The notes: generated from the sequence alone by a model not told the origin. 64,000 nucleotides of DNA from Rhodanobacter sp. MP7CTX1 (GCF_014205795.1 NZ_JACHCN010000003.1:283198-347197), one strand, 5' to 3'; counted from the first letter of the stretch, positions 9,860 to 21,440 are shown. Numbers and translations: made by a program.

Positions 9860-11161
9860 ATGTTTGATAGACAGAAGAAGGGCGACCGCGCCGTACTGGT
9901 GCTGCCGCATTCCCGCGGCGAAGGTGACACCACCCGCCGCGGGGAAGAGTTCGCCGAACTGGTCAAATCCGCCGGCGCCGAAGTGCTGGGCGTGGTGGCG
10001 GCCCGGGTCGAGGACCCCAACCCGCGCTATTACATCGGCAGCGGCAAGGCGAACGAGGTGGCCGAGGCCGTGCTGGCGCTGGAAGCGGACGTGGTGCTGG
10101 TCGACCACGAGCTGACTCCCGTGCAGGAGCGCAACCTCGAAAAGCTGCTGAATGTCCGCGTGGTGGATCGGGCCGGCCTGATTCTGGACATCTTTGCCCT
10201 GCGTGCGCGTTCGCACGAGGGCAAGCTCGAAGTGGAGCTGGCCCAGCTCAAGCACGTTGCCACCCGGCTGGTGCGCGGCTGGACCCATCTGGACACCCAG
10301 CGCGGCGGCCTGATCGGCAACCGTGGCCCGGGTGAAACCCAGCTCGAACTCGATCGCCGCCTGCTTGGCGAGCGCGTCAAGATGCTTACCAAGCGGCTGG
10401 AAAAAGTGCAGACCCAGCGCAGCCAGCAACGTCGCGCGCGCCTGCGCAACACAGTGCCGCGCGTGGCGCTGGTCGGCTATACCAATGCCGGCAAGTCGAC
10501 CCTGTTCAATGCGCTGACCACCGGCGACGTCTACGCGGCCGACCTGCTGTTCGCCACGCTCGATCCGACCGTGCGCAAACTTGAAGACCTGAGCTGCGGC
10601 CCGGCCGTATTGGCCGACACCGTGGGCTTCATCCGTGAGCTGCCGCATGATCTGGTGGCCGCTTTCCGCGCCACCCTGGCCGAAGCGCGCGATGCCGACC
10701 TGCTATTACACGTCAGCGACGCGGCGGACGACGAGCGCGAGCGTCTTCATCGGGTGGTCGACAAGGTGCTCGACGAGATCGATGCCGGCGACCTGCCGCA
10801 GCTGCAGATCATGAACAAGATCGACGTCGCCGGCATCGAGCCGCGGATCGACCGCGATGCTGCCGGCAAACCGGTACGTGTCTGGCTGTCTGCCGCCACC
10901 GGTGCCGGCATCGATCTGCTGCGTCAGGCGCTCGGCGAGCTGCTCGGTGGCGAGCGGGTGCAGTCCGCCCTGCAGTTGCCGCTGACGGCTGGTCGGCTAC
11001 ATGCTCGGCTCAAGGCAGCCGGGGCGATTACTGGTGAGACAGTCGATGAACACGGCTGGCAACTGGTGATCGATGCCCCACGGAGCGTCATCGCGCCTTT
11101 GAGCGGTGGCGATGCGGCTGAAACCCGGCTGTTGCGCGAACTGCTGGCTCAGCCGGAATAG
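9860..11161 (+). CDS. hflX: Ribosome-associated GTPase HflX
   Basis: GTPase that splits stalled 70S ribosomes. 433 residues with an N-terminal HflX domain (DRAGLILDIFALRARSHEGK near 105, GWTHLDTQRGG near 140, RGPGETQLELDRR near 155), a central coiled-coil linker, then the G domain: G1 GYTNAGKST near 211, G3 ADTVGFIRELP, G4 NKID. It starts 61 bases after hfq. Confidence 0.96.
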   Translation: MFDRQKKGDRAVLVLPHSRGEGDTTRRGEEFAELVKSAGAEVLGVVAARVEDPNPRYYIGSGKANEVAEAVLALEADVVLVDHELTPVQERNLEKLLNVRVVDRAGLILDIFALRARSHEGKLEVELAQLKHVATRLVRGWTHLDTQRGGLIGNRGPGETQLELDRRLLGERVKMLTKRLEKVQTQRSQQRRARLRNTVPRVALVGYTNAGKSTLFNALTTGDVYAADLLFATLDPTVRKLEDLSCGPAVLADTVGFIRELPHDLVAAFRATLAEARDADLLLHVSDAADDERERLHRVVDKVLDEIDAGDLPQLQIMNKIDVAGIEPRIDRDAAGKPVRVWLSAATGAGIDLLRQALGELLGGERVQSALQLPLTAGRLHARLKAAGAITGETVDEHGWQLVIDAPRSVIAPLSGGDAAETRLLRELLAQPE

Positions 11162-11337
11162 CGGCGGCTGGCAGCGGAAGATTCCATTCGGCTCTGCTAG
11201 AATGCCCAGCGTTTGTGCGATCGCCTGTCGGGCCGCACACCGCTTCGGCAGCATTGGCCCCATCTCATGTGCAAACCCGTTCAACGTGTGTTCCGGCCGC
11301 GGTTGCCGGCCTCCCGGCGGCCCCAAGGAGACTGACA

Positions 11338-12414
11338 GTGGCATGGAATGAACCCGGCAACGGGCAGCGTGATCCATGGGGCAAGAATCGCCAGACCGGC
11401 AAATCGCCGCTGGACGGCTTGCTCAAGACCCTCAAGACCCATCTGGGCAAACTGGGGCCTGGCCCCGGCAGCATCCTCACGGGTGTGCTGGTGCTCCTGG
11501 TCGTGGGCCTGCTGCTCTCGAGCTACACCATCATCGATGCGCGGCAGGTCGGCGTCGTGCTGCGCTTCGGCCAGTATTCGCGCACGTTGAGCCCTGGCTT
11601 TCACTTCAAGCTGCCGCAGCCGATCGAGTCGATCAACAAGGTCGAGGCGACCCGCGTGCGTTCGGTCAACGACAAAGTGACCATGCTTACCCGCGACGAA
11701 AACATCATCGCCGTCGATTTCACCGTGCAATACCAGGTGGACGACGCGCGCAAGTATCTGTTCTCGCTGAACGACCCGGACGGCACCATCCAGGCCGCAG
11801 CCGAGGCGGCCGTGCGTGGCGTGATCGGTGGCAGCGACATGGATCAGATCCTGTCCGCCGCCGGCGCCAACCTGGTCAGCGAAGCGCAGGTGACATTGCA
11901 GAAAACCATGGACGGCTACGACTCCGGCCTGCGCGTGACCGAAGTGAGCTTCCAGAACGTGTCGCCGCCGAAAGAAGTCAAAGACGCGTTCGACGACGTC
12001 AACAACGCCCGCGAAGACAAGCAGAGCATCGAGAATGCCGCGCTCGCGTACGCCAACAAGGTCGTGCCGGTCGCCCGTGGCGACGCCGCGCGCATCGCCG
12101 CCGAGGCCTCGGGCTACAAGGCTGAGCGCATCGCGCGCGCGCAGGGCGACACCACCCGCTTCAACCAGATCCTCAAGGAATACAAGGCGGCGCCGGATGT
12201 CACGCGCAAGCGCCTGTGGCTGGAGACGATGGAGCAGGTGTTGGCCAACAACCCGAAAGTGATCGACAGCACCGGTGGCCGCAACATCATCAACATGCCG
12301 TTTGGTCGCGCCGATGCGCCGCCAGTGAACCCCGCGAACACCGGCGCCGTCAGCGCCGTGGCACCGCCGGCTACCGATGGCAGCAGCGATGCCGACAAGG
12401 GGAAGCAGCCATGA
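11338..12414 (+). CDS. hflK: FtsH modulator HflK (SPFH membrane protein)
   Basis: Together with HflC forms the large periplasmic SPFH cage around FtsH and restrains its proteolysis. The start is a GTG at 11338: AAGGAG at 11325-11330 is 7 bases upstream and the protein then begins (M)AWNEPGNGQRDPWG, typical of HflK. 358 residues, with a Gly/Gln-rich N-terminus, a membrane segment at ~47-65 (ILTGVLVLLVVGLLLSSYTI), then the SPFH domain (IDARQVGVVLRFGQYSRTLS, PGFHFKLP). A TAGAAT box at 11198-11203 could be its -10. It overlaps hflC by 4 bases. Confidence 0.96.
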   Translation: MAWNEPGNGQRDPWGKNRQTGKSPLDGLLKTLKTHLGKLGPGPGSILTGVLVLLVVGLLLSSYTIIDARQVGVVLRFGQYSRTLSPGFHFKLPQPIESINKVEATRVRSVNDKVTMLTRDENIIAVDFTVQYQVDDARKYLFSLNDPDGTIQAAAEAAVRGVIGGSDMDQILSAAGANLVSEAQVTLQKTMDGYDSGLRVTEVSFQNVSPPKEVKDAFDDVNNAREDKQSIENAALAYANKVVPVARGDAARIAAEASGYKAERIARAQGDTTRFNQILKEYKAAPDVTRKRLWLETMEQVLANNPKVIDSTGGRNIINMPFGRADAPPVNPANTGAVSAVAPPATDGSSDADKGKQP

Positions 12415-13292
12415 TGAAGATCACTTCTGCCGTGATCGCCGCGCTGCTGATCCTGCTCGGACTCAACAGCGTATTCGTGGTGCGCGAAGGCCAGAACGCG
12501 CTGCTGCTTCAGTTCGGCCGCATCGTGCGCACCGACTTCCAGCCGGGCCTGCATCTGAAGATCCCGCTGATCCAGCAGGTGATGCCGTTCGACAATCGCA
12601 TCCTGTCGCTGGACGCTGCGCCGGAGCGCTACTTCACCTCCGAGAAGAAAAGCGTCAACGTCGATTTCTACGTGAAATGGCGGATCGCCGACAACGCCTT
12701 GTACTACCGCGCCACCGGTGGCGATCAGTTGCAGGCGGCACAGCGGCTGACCCCGATCATCAAGGACGCGCTGCGTTTCGAGTTCAATGCGCGCACGCTG
12801 CAGGAGCTGATCTCCGGCGGCCGCAAGGACATCACCGAACGTGTGCGTGTGCAGACCGACGCGGCAGCGCGCAAGAACCTCGGCATCGCCGTGGTCGACG
12901 TGCGTATCAAGCGTATCGACCTGCCGGACGAGGTCAGCGAATCGGTCTACAAGCGCATGCGCGCCGAACGACTGCAGCTGGCCAATGAATTGCGTTACAC
13001 CGGGCAGGAATCGGCCGAGAAGATCCAGGCCGATGCAGATCGCCAGGGCCAGGTATTGCGCGCCGATGCTGACCGCGACGCCGCCACCATTCGTGGTGAT
13101 GGCGACGCGCAGGCGGCGGCGATCTACGCGCAGTCCTACGGCCAGGACCCGGAATTCTTCGCGTTCTATCGCAGCATGGCCGCCTATAAAAAGTCGTTCG
13201 AGGACGGCAAGGGCGTGCTGGTGCTGAAGCCTGATTCGGAATTCCTGCGTTACTTCAGCGATCCGATGCCAGCGACGGCAACGAAGCGCTGA
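12411..13292 (+). CDS. hflC: FtsH modulator HflC (SPFH membrane protein)
   Basis: Partner of HflK in the FtsH-regulating complex. 293 residues, membrane segment at about 5-22, then VREGQNALLLQFGRIVR and GLHLKIPLIQQV of the SPFH domain and a long C-terminal helix rich in Glu/Arg/Ala. The ATG at 12411 lies in the ATGA overlapping the hflK stop, indicating translational coupling; a second ATG follows immediately at 12414. No DUF2065 (yjeT) gene lies between hflC and purA, unlike in E. coli. Confidence 0.96.
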   Translation: MMKITSAVIAALLILLGLNSVFVVREGQNALLLQFGRIVRTDFQPGLHLKIPLIQQVMPFDNRILSLDAAPERYFTSEKKSVNVDFYVKWRIADNALYYRATGGDQLQAAQRLTPIIKDALRFEFNARTLQELISGGRKDITERVRVQTDAAARKNLGIAVVDVRIKRIDLPDEVSESVYKRMRAERLQLANELRYTGQESAEKIQADADRQGQVLRADADRDAATIRGDGDAQAAAIYAQSYGQDPEFFAFYRSMAAYKKSFEDGKGVLVLKPDSEFLRYFSDPMPATATKR

Positions 13293-13328
13293 TCACCACC
13301 GATGCCGCACGAAGCGGCCGGGTCGTAA

Positions 13329-14675
<1,347 letters not shown>

Positions 14676-14702
14676 TCTTTCCCTAACGAGCGTTACATGA
14701 AA

Positions 14703-14735
14703 GGAGGCCCCGCATCGCGGGGCCTCTTTGTTTCG
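14703..14735 (+). terminator. Intrinsic terminator of purA
   Basis: Perfect 9-bp stem AGGCCCCGC (14705-14713) / GCGGGGCCT (14717-14725), loop ATC, then CTTTGTTT. Confidence 0.9.
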
Positions 14736-14846
14736 GACGGTGGCATTCGGGCATCACGATGCGCTTCAGCTAACCATTGACTTCAGCTTCGCGTCCGCGA
14801 CGCTAGTGTTCGGTAGAGAGTGACGCTTTGCCACGAGGAACAACCC

Positions 14847-15113
14847 ATGTCCGACGAAAATGCCAAGACTCCCGCCGACCATATCGGCGATACGTTGTCG
14901 CAGTTAAAGGAGATGCGGCATTACTCCAAGAACAACGTGGAGGCGCTAACCACGTCGTGGCTGCTGTTCGACGGTGAGTTGTCCAAGCTCAAGCAGGCCG
15001 AGAAGATTGCTGATCTGATGGATCGTCAGGGGCAGCTGCACGAGGCGCTGGAAACGACGATCACTGAGCTGGAGGACGTGCTGGAGAAGATGAAGCCGGA
15101 GCCTGAGGCGTAG
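14847..15113 (+). CDS. Small acidic helical protein, unknown function
   Basis: 88 residues, starting at the ATG 14847 with GAGGAA 7 bases before it. The protein is acidic and Lys/Glu/Leu-rich, with long predicted amphipathic helices (ELSKLKQAEKIADLMDRQG, ETTITELEDVLEKM) that suggest a coiled coil. No signal peptide or membrane segment. It stands alone after the purA terminator, with a second hairpin downstream at 15247. I do not recognise the family. Confidence 0.7.
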   Translation: MSDENAKTPADHIGDTLSQLKEMRHYSKNNVEALTTSWLLFDGELSKLKQAEKIADLMDRQGQLHEALETTITELEDVLEKMKPEPEA

Positions 15114-15246
15114 TTCTTCGCGTCGTGATTGCCGTCGAAGATGAGGACAGCTGATTGGTGCGAACGATCTGGTATTCAATGCAGCAAGGCGCGCGTTCGT
15201 AGAGTCGCTCGCTGTTTTGATCCGAACTTGATGCCACTGCCAAGCA

Positions 15247-15278
15247 TGAAAAAGAGGCCCGCATTGCGGGCCTCTTCG
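15247..15278 (-). terminator. Terminator between the small protein gene and katE
   Basis: AAGAGGCCCGC (15252-15262) pairs with GCGGGCCTCTT (15266-15276). On the minus strand the stem is followed by TTTTTC, so it best serves katE; on the plus strand the T-run is weak. Confidence 0.85.
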
Positions 15279-15298
15279 TATCCGCTTTTCTGCCGCGA

Positions 15299-17413
15299 TT
15301 ACGCCAGCGTACGCAGCTTCGCCTCGCGATCCCACTGCCGGGTCTTCGCCGCCTTGATGAATCCCTTGGTGTCGTCCGCACCAACCACGCCCGCATCCTT
15401 CGCAACACCGGCAGCTTTCAGCACAGCCTGCGCGCCAGCATCAGCGGCGATGGCTTTGAGGTGGGCGAAGGCTTGACTGGCGAAGTCGACAGCGGCGGCC
15501 TCTTTGGCCAGCTGCTTGCCGGCTTCATCGGACAGCACGATGGCGACGGCGTCGAATACCAGTGATGGCGTGCCCAGCAGCTGACCATCGGCGTCGACGG
15601 GTTTGCCGTCGCTGAGCTTGATGTTGCCGAGGCGGATGGCGACGAGCTTGGCGGTGGCGCCGGCCGCTTCTATCGCCTTGCGCAGTGACTTGATGGTACC
15701 GGCGTCGGAGCCGTCGTGGATCAGGATACCGACGCTGCGGCCCTGCAGGGTGTCCTTCATCTTGCCGATGATCTGCAGTGCGGGGGAGTTGGGCATGTCT
15801 TTGGCTTTGACGGCGGTGGGTGCGGCGGGCGGCAGGCTGGCCATGCCCAGGCCGTTGGCTACGCGCCGGGCCAGATCTTCGTCGATGTTGCGCAGGTGGC
15901 CGACGACGGCTTCACGCACGTGCGGGGTTCCCACCTTGGAATTCTCGAACACAATGGACGAGGCGATGTGCGCCTGCTCGTAGCGGGTCTGACTGCGATA
16001 AAACTGGCGCGCCTGGCTGTAGTGGTCGGCGAAGCTTTCGGCGCGGATGCGGCCTTTGGCGCCGTTTTCGCTTGGTGTGGCAGCACTGTGGAATCCGCTG
16101 GCGACTTCACGTGCCGAGGTCGGATCGAGTGAGCTCGGCTCGTAGTTCACGCGGCCCTTGGGTACTTCCATCTGCATGTGGCCGTCGCGCTGCTGGTTTG
16201 CGAACGGGCACTTGGGTGCGTTGATGGGCAGCTGGTGGAAGTTCGGCGAGCCCAGCCGCGAGAGTTGCGTGTCCAGATAGGAGAACAACCGCCCCTGCAG
16301 CAGCGGGTCGTTGGAGAAGTCGATGCCCGGCACGATGTGCGAGGGGCAGAACGCGACCTGCTCGGTTTCGGCGAAGAAGTTGTCGGGCCAGCGATCCAGC
16401 ACCATGCGGCCGATCACGGTGAGCGGCACCAGTTCTTCGGGGATGAGTTTGGTCGGGTCGAGATGGTCGAACGGGAAGGCGTCGGCCTCCTTCTCGGTGA
16501 ACAGCTGCACGGCAAGATCCCATTCCGGATAGTCGCCGGCCTGGATCGCTTCGAACAGGTCGCGGCGATGGAAGTCTGGATCGGCGCCGGCGAGTTTTAC
16601 CGCTTCGTCCCATACGGTGGATTGCAGGCCGAGTTTCGGGCGCCAGTGAAACTTCACGAAGGTGGATTTGCCATCGGCATCGATGAGTCGGAAGCTGTGG
16701 ATGCCGAAGCCTTCCATCATGCGCAGCGAGCGCGGGATGGCGCGGTCGGACATCGCCCACATGATCATGTGCATCGCTTCGGGCGTCAGCGAGATGAAGT
16801 CCCAGAACGTGTCGTGCGCCGAGCCGGCCTGCGGGAAGCCGCGGTCCGGCTCCATCTTCACGGCGTGGACGAGGTCTGGAAATTTGATCGCATCCTGGAT
16901 GAAGAACACCGGGATGTTGTTGCCGACCAGATCCCAGTTGCCTTCCTTGGTATAGAACTTCACGGCGAAACCGCGCACGTCGCGCGGCGTGTCGATTGAT
17001 CCGGCGCCACCGGCGACGGTGGAGAAGCGCGTGAACAGCGGCGTCTTCACACCGACCTCGGTGAGGATCTTTGCGGTGGTGACTTTCTTCAGCGACTTGG
17101 TCAGCTCGAAATAGCCGTGAGCGGCGGAACCGCGCGCATGGACGATGCGCTCCGGGATGCGCTCGTGATCGAAGTGGGTGATCTTCTCGCGGAGGATGAA
17201 GTCTTCCAGCAACGTCGGCCCCAGCGGGGTAGCGCGCAGCGAGTTCTGGTTGTCCGAGACCGGCAGGCCCTGGTTGGTGGTGAGCGCCGGATGCTGGCCG
17301 CCGCCACGCTGATGCAGCTCGTCACCCGTACCGCGGGTGTCGCCAGTCTTGGTATTGGCGGCTTTCGTCTTGGTGGATTTCGAGGACGACGTGCTGGGCT
17401 TGATCTTCGCCAT
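15299..17413 (-). CDS. katE: Large-subunit heme catalase (HPII type)
   Basis: Disproportionates hydrogen peroxide. I start it at the ATG 17413 ([12 protein letters not shown]), which has GGAG 8 bases upstream; the frame runs open another 45 codons but that part is not catalase-like. 704 residues, the size of large-subunit clade-2 catalases. Catalytic His ~92 in [15 protein letters not shown], Asn ~165 in [12 protein letters not shown], and the heme-ligand Tyr ~378 in [14 protein letters not shown]. The C-terminal ~150 residues form the extra flavodoxin-like domain ([16 protein letters not shown]). The Lys/Ser/Thr-rich N-terminal ~35 residues are a low-complexity arm. It lies downstream of pitA on the same strand with a 163-base gap, so probably has its own promoter. 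Confidence 0.96.
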   Translation of the reverse strand: MAKIKPSTSSSKSTKTKAANTKTGDTRGTGDELHQRGGGQHPALTTNQGLPVSDNQNSLRATPLGPTLLEDFILREKITHFDHERIPERIVHARGSAAHGYFELTKSLKKVTTAKILTEVGVKTPLFTRFSTVAGGAGSIDTPRDVRGFAVKFYTKEGNWDLVGNNIPVFFIQDAIKFPDLVHAVKMEPDRGFPQAGSAHDTFWDFISLTPEAMHMIMWAMSDRAIPRSLRMMEGFGIHSFRLIDADGKSTFVKFHWRPKLGLQSTVWDEAVKLAGADPDFHRRDLFEAIQAGDYPEWDLAVQLFTEKEADAFPFDHLDPTKLIPEELVPLTVIGRMVLDRWPDNFFAETEQVAFCPSHIVPGIDFSNDPLLQGRLFSYLDTQLSRLGSPNFHQLPINAPKCPFANQQRDGHMQMEVPKGRVNYEPSSLDPTSAREVASGFHSAATPSENGAKGRIRAESFADHYSQARQFYRSQTRYEQAHIASSIVFENSKVGTPHVREAVVGHLRNIDEDLARRVANGLGMASLPPAAPTAVKAKDMPNSPALQIIGKMKDTLQGRSVGILIHDGSDAGTIKSLRKAIEAAGATAKLVAIRLGNIKLSDGKPVDADGQLLGTPSLVFDAVAIVLSDEAGKQLAKEAAAVDFASQAFAHLKAIAADAGAQAVLKAAGVAKDAGVVGADDTKGFIKAAKTRQWDREAKLRTLA

Positions 17414-17576
17414 GGGTTTGCTCCGGGGCAGGGGATGGGTATCCCCCGAAGGTGCACCCCGCGAGGTGAACACTTCGTCGACTGTTCCGTAAGAAAACTG
17501 ATGGATCGATGCGCTGTTACGCATCCGCCACCTGGGCCAACCTGACACTCCCGATCAAACGTAGGTGTCGCCGTCG

Positions 17577-19160
17577 TTAGAAAATATGCCGGAACACCAC
17601 GAACAATGACCCCGCCAGCAGGATCGAGGCGGGCAGGGTCAAAACCCATGCCATCAGCAGGCTGCGCACGGTATTCCACTGCAGGCCGGAGCCATTCGCG
17701 GCCATGGTGCCGGCGACGCCGGAGGTGAGTACGTGGGTCGTGCTGACCGGCAGGTGATACGCATCCGCTGCCTGAATCAGCACCATCGCCACCAGTTCGG
17801 CCGAGGCGCCTTGCGCATACGTCAGATGCTCTTTACCGATGCGCTCACCGACCGTCACGACGATGCGCTTCCAGCCGACCATCGTGCCGAGGCCCAGGGC
17901 CAGCGCCACGGCGACCTTTACCCAGGTCGGAATGAACTGTGTCGCCTGCGTGCCAAGGCCGCGCCATGCGGTCAGCGTTGCGGTTTGTTGGGGTGTCAGG
18001 CCGGGCTGCTTCAGCACCAGCGGAATCGCAGTGTCGGCCAGATAGATATCGTTGCGAACATTGCCCATCTGATCCTGCGGCACCGTTTTAAGTGACGTGC
18101 GAGTGCCGAGTTGCTTGTCGATCGCCACCATCAACGCAGACAGGGCTTGCGCCGTGCTGGGCAGGAAAGTCTGCTTCTGCACGGCTTCGGTTACGTCCTT
18201 GCGCGGATCAAGCGTCGCACCCGGAACGCCGCCGAGACCAGCCAGCACTTGCTGCGCCTCCGCCGAGACCTGGTGGAATGTCTTCACCTGGCCGCCGGTC
18301 ACCGCGCCATTCAAGGCATACGCCGTCGGTACCGTGCCGATCAGGATCAGCATGATCAGGCCCATGCCTTTTTGGCCGTCGTTCGAGCCATGGCTGAAGC
18401 TCACACCGGTGCAGGTCAGCACCAGCAGCGCACGGATCGGCCACGGCGGCGGCTTGTTGCCTTCCGGTGCCTTGTAAAGCGCGGGGATCTTCACTACAGC
18501 CTTCAATATCACCATCAGCAGGCCGGCGAGAATGAAGCCTGCGATCGGGGAAAACACCAGGCCCTTGAAGACGCCGATGGCGGCGTCCCAGTTCACGCCG
18601 CTGGTGCCGCTGTGTGTCGAAATCAGCTGATTCGCCAGGCCCACGCCGATGATCGAGCCGATCAGCGTATGCGAGGATGAATTCGGCAGCCCGAAATACC
18701 AGGTGCCCAGATTCCACAGGATGGCGGCGATCAACAGCGCAAACACCATCGCGAATCCGGCTTGGCTGCCCACTTGCAGGATCAGCTCCACCGGCAGCAG
18801 CGCCACGATGGTAAAGGCGACCGCGCCAGACGACGTCAGCACGCCGAGGAAGTTGAATGCGCCCGACCAGATCACCGCGAAATTGGGTGGCAACGAATGC
18901 GTATAGATCACCGTGGCCACGGCATTGGCGGTATCGTGAAAGCCGTTGACGAACTCGAAGCCCAGCGCGATCAGCAAGGCCACGCCAAGCAGCACATAGG
19001 GCGTGGCCGTACTGGAGCGAACGATCGCCAGATCCTGCATCAGGTGCACCGCAGCATAGCTGCCGCCGATGAGCAGGATCACCCCGAAAATAATGGCGAA
19101 AATTCGACCCGACTTCTTGTCTGGGGGCGCAATGGCCGAAACGGCGGCTTCTGAAGACAT
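17577..19160 (-). CDS. pitA: Low-affinity inorganic phosphate transporter, PiT family
   Basis: Proton- or cation-coupled uptake of metal-phosphate. 527 residues with about ten hydrophobic segments. Both copies of the PiT signature are present: FEFVNGFHDTANAVATVIYT near 70-90 and SHGSNDGQKGMGLIMLILIG near 255. The loop at ~285-400 is large, as in the PitA branch. The C-terminal half has STTHVLTSGVAGTMAANG. Upstream on the minus strand are three heptamers resembling PHO-box half-sites (see 19189-19233), so expression may respond to phosphate; that is an inference. Confidence 0.95.
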   Translation of the reverse strand: MSSEAAVSAIAPPDKKSGRIFAIIFGVILLIGGSYAAVHLMQDLAIVRSSTATPYVLLGVALLIALGFEFVNGFHDTANAVATVIYTHSLPPNFAVIWSGAFNFLGVLTSSGAVAFTIVALLPVELILQVGSQAGFAMVFALLIAAILWNLGTWYFGLPNSSSHTLIGSIIGVGLANQLISTHSGTSGVNWDAAIGVFKGLVFSPIAGFILAGLLMVILKAVVKIPALYKAPEGNKPPPWPIRALLVLTCTGVSFSHGSNDGQKGMGLIMLILIGTVPTAYALNGAVTGGQVKTFHQVSAEAQQVLAGLGGVPGATLDPRKDVTEAVQKQTFLPSTAQALSALMVAIDKQLGTRTSLKTVPQDQMGNVRNDIYLADTAIPLVLKQPGLTPQQTATLTAWRGLGTQATQFIPTWVKVAVALALGLGTMVGWKRIVVTVGERIGKEHLTYAQGASAELVAMVLIQAADAYHLPVSTTHVLTSGVAGTMAANGSGLQWNTVRSLLMAWVLTLPASILLAGSLFVVFRHIF

Positions 19161-19188
19161 CGTCTACTCCCGTCGGTTGGTCCGACCG

Positions 19189-19233
19189 AAACTAGACGAG
19201 AGTTGAGACAAATGTGTGACAGCCGGGTCACTG
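19189..19233 (-). promoter_or_regulatory. Putative PHO box and -10 of pitA
   Basis: Read on the minus strand: CAGTGAC (19233-19227), 4 bases, CTGTCAC (19222-19216), 4 bases, TTGTCTC (19211-19205), i.e. three heptamers at an exact 11-base period like CTGTCAT half-sites. Ten bases further is TAGTTT (19194-19189) as a possible -10, the spacing seen at PhoB-activated promoters. Seen by eye only; no scoring was run. Confidence 0.45.
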
Positions 19234-19311
19234 TCGGCGCTGGTCGTGACGATCACTTTGCATAGGCGGAACCGCGCCATAATCCCTCTACATCGACGGA
19301 GGATTCGAGCC

Positions 19312-20334
19312 ATGAGAAGCCGTTACTGGTGGTCCGAAGAGGGGCGAGTCACGTTATTCGCCGTCGTGTTTTGCAGCCTTTGCGCGGGCGCCTGGTGCAG
19401 CGATGCGCAAGCCAAACCCCCCAAGGCCAACGCGACGACCCAGACTCTGGTCATTGAACCGGACCAGGGCCTTACGTCGATCTACAACCTGATCCAGTCG
19501 GCCAAGACCAGCATCGACATGACGATGTACGAACTGGTGGATACGCAGGCACAGACGCTGCTTGATCAGGCCGCTGCGAAGGGCGTCAAGGTTCGCGTGA
19601 TCCTCGATCAGAATCTCGAACGCAGCAACAATCTGGCCGCCTTCAACGACCTGCAGTCGCACGGTGTGCAGGTGGTGTGGGCGCCGATCAAGTACGCCGC
19701 GACGCATCAGAAGAGCGTGGTCATTGACGGCACCACGGCGGCGGTGATGACGCTCAACCTCACCACCCGCTACTACAGCAGCAGTCGCGACTTTGCGGTG
19801 GTCGAGAGCGATCCCAAGGACGTCAGCGCGATCGAAACCACCTTCAATGCCGACTTTGCCAATAAGGCGATCACACCACCAGTGGGCGACAGCCTGGTCT
19901 GGAGTCCGACGGTGTCCAAGGCCGATCTGGTCAAACTGATCAGTGGGTCAAAGACCAGTCTGCTGATTGAAAATGAGGAGCTGAGCTACAGCGCCATCGT
20001 CACGGCGCTAAGCAAGGCGGCCAAGCGCGGGGTGAGCGTGACGCTGTGCATGACTGACAGCAGCGACTGGACCGCAAACCTCAATACGCTGGCCAAGGCG
20101 GGCGTGCATATCAGCACCTACGCCGCGACGGCTTCGTTGTACATCCACGCGAAGGTGATCGTGGCTGACTACGGCAAGTCGGGTGCGAAGGCGTTCGTGG
20201 GTTCGGAAAACTTCTCCGAGGCCTCATTGACCAAGAACCGCGAGCTCGGATTGATCACCACAGACCCCGCCATTTTGTCCCGCCTCAACATGACGGTTGT
20301 CAGCGATTTTTCCGGCGGTACGCCATGGAAATAG
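19312..20334 (+). CDS. Exported phospholipase D-like protein
   Basis: 340 residues. The ATG at 19312 has GGAGGA 8 bases upstream. The signal peptide covers about 1-34 (LFAVVFCSLCAGAWCSDAQA). Two PLD/HKD catalytic motifs: HQKSVVID (H132, K134, D139) and HAKVIVAD (H279, K281, D286), the second followed by GSENFSEAS. The paired HKD layout and small size place it in the PLD superfamily near Nuc-type endonucleases and bacterial PLDs. Whether it cuts phosphodiesters of lipids or nucleic acid in the periplasm cannot be told. It is divergent from pitA. Confidence 0.88.
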   Translation: MRSRYWWSEEGRVTLFAVVFCSLCAGAWCSDAQAKPPKANATTQTLVIEPDQGLTSIYNLIQSAKTSIDMTMYELVDTQAQTLLDQAAAKGVKVRVILDQNLERSNNLAAFNDLQSHGVQVVWAPIKYAATHQKSVVIDGTTAAVMTLNLTTRYYSSSRDFAVVESDPKDVSAIETTFNADFANKAITPPVGDSLVWSPTVSKADLVKLISGSKTSLLIENEELSYSAIVTALSKAAKRGVSVTLCMTDSSDWTANLNTLAKAGVHISTYAATASLYIHAKVIVADYGKSGAKAFVGSENFSEASLTKNRELGLITTDPAILSRLNMTVVSDFSGGTPWK

Positions 20335-20474
20335 GGCGCCGGCTGTGGCGAAATGTGGCTCGATAAGTGGATACAGCCAAGGACACCGTCAGGGCTGTCA
20401 TCCCGATGGGACGGATGGCCGTTAATATCACGGGTCGGCTATCAGAGCCGTTGTCCAATCGCCGGAGTTGCGCC

Positions 20475-21254
20475 ATGTATGGGTCGTGCTGGAAATCGAT
20501 GCAGTCTTTAGGGATGACGTGCCTGCTTGTGGCCGGGTTCGCCGCGCCCTTGGCCGTGAGCGCCACAACCGATGGGCCAGCGGCGCCGCAAAGCACGGCC
20601 AGCGTGCCGAGCGACGCGGATCTGGCGGCCACGAAATGTGCGATTGGCGAAGAACGCATCGTGCCGGGTGACTACTACTACTGCATCGCTGAGCAGACCT
20701 ACGGTGAACAACGCTACGAGTACGCGCAGAAATTCTTCACGACCGCCGCGAGCTGGGCTAGCAAGCCTGCGCAATACGTCCTCGGCGTCATGGCGCTCGG
20801 CGGCGATCATCAACCGATCAATCGTCCCCTTGGGCTCGCGTGGTTGGCGCTGGCGGCAGAGCGACCGCATTCGAATTTCGAATCGGCTTACAAATCCGCA
20901 TATGCCGGCGCCACAGCGCGTGAACGACGAGCTGCCGAAGATCTGCTGATGAAGATGCGCCCGACCTATGGCGATGCCACCGCCGCGCCGCGCGCCGAGG
21001 AACGCTATGCACAGGGCATGGCTCAACTCAGGCGCGTGGAATCCAACGGCGGCAACTACTGCATGGAGGGCGTCTCGACGGCCGCGCAGTCGTCCATGGC
21101 CCCAGACCCTTCACAATGCCCGCCGATACAAGTCGTCGTCAGCGCCGTCGACAAGGCCGCCACGCAGCTGTTCGAGGGGTGGAAAACTCATGTCACGGTC
21201 GGCCCATTGCAGCAAGTAGCTGCGCCAACCGATGCCGCACCTGGGACGAAGTGA
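20475..21254 (+). CDS. Exported Sel1/TPR-like protein, unknown role
   Basis: 259 residues. I start at the ATG 20475 (CCGGAG 7 bases before), giving a signal peptide MYGSCWKSMQSLGMTCLLVA ending AVSA near 30. The mature part has a Sel1-like helical segment (YEYAQKFFTTAASWASKPAQ, then GLAWLALAAER near 130-140). Four cysteines (CAIGEE, YYCIAE, NYCMEG, QCPP) could form disulfides. 140 bases after the PLD-like gene on the same strand; co-transcription is possible. The exact family is not recognised. Confidence 0.75.
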   Translation: MYGSCWKSMQSLGMTCLLVAGFAAPLAVSATTDGPAAPQSTASVPSDADLAATKCAIGEERIVPGDYYYCIAEQTYGEQRYEYAQKFFTTAASWASKPAQYVLGVMALGGDHQPINRPLGLAWLALAAERPHSNFESAYKSAYAGATARERRAAEDLLMKMRPTYGDATAAPRAEERYAQGMAQLRRVESNGGNYCMEGVSTAAQSSMAPDPSQCPPIQVVVSAVDKAATQLFEGWKTHVTVGPLQQVAAPTDAAPGTK

Positions 21255-21404
21255 TGTGTTGATAGTGACGCCTTGATTCAGGCGGGTGGGTGGCGCGTCG
21301 TCAATACACCTCGTCGTGATTGCCCACGTTGATCGGCACGATCTGCTGCTCGCGCGATGCGCGGCCAGGGCGCGCGTTGGGATTCATTTTCTGCATCCCG
21401 ACCT

Positions 21405-21440
21405 ACGTCGAAAAAGAAAGGCCTCGCATGACGAGGCCCT
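21405..21440 (-). terminator. Intrinsic terminator of gcvP
   Basis: Stem GGCCTCG (21420-21426) / CGAGGCC (21432-21438) with a 5-base loop. On the minus strand it is followed by TTTCTTTTTC. Confidence 0.85.
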
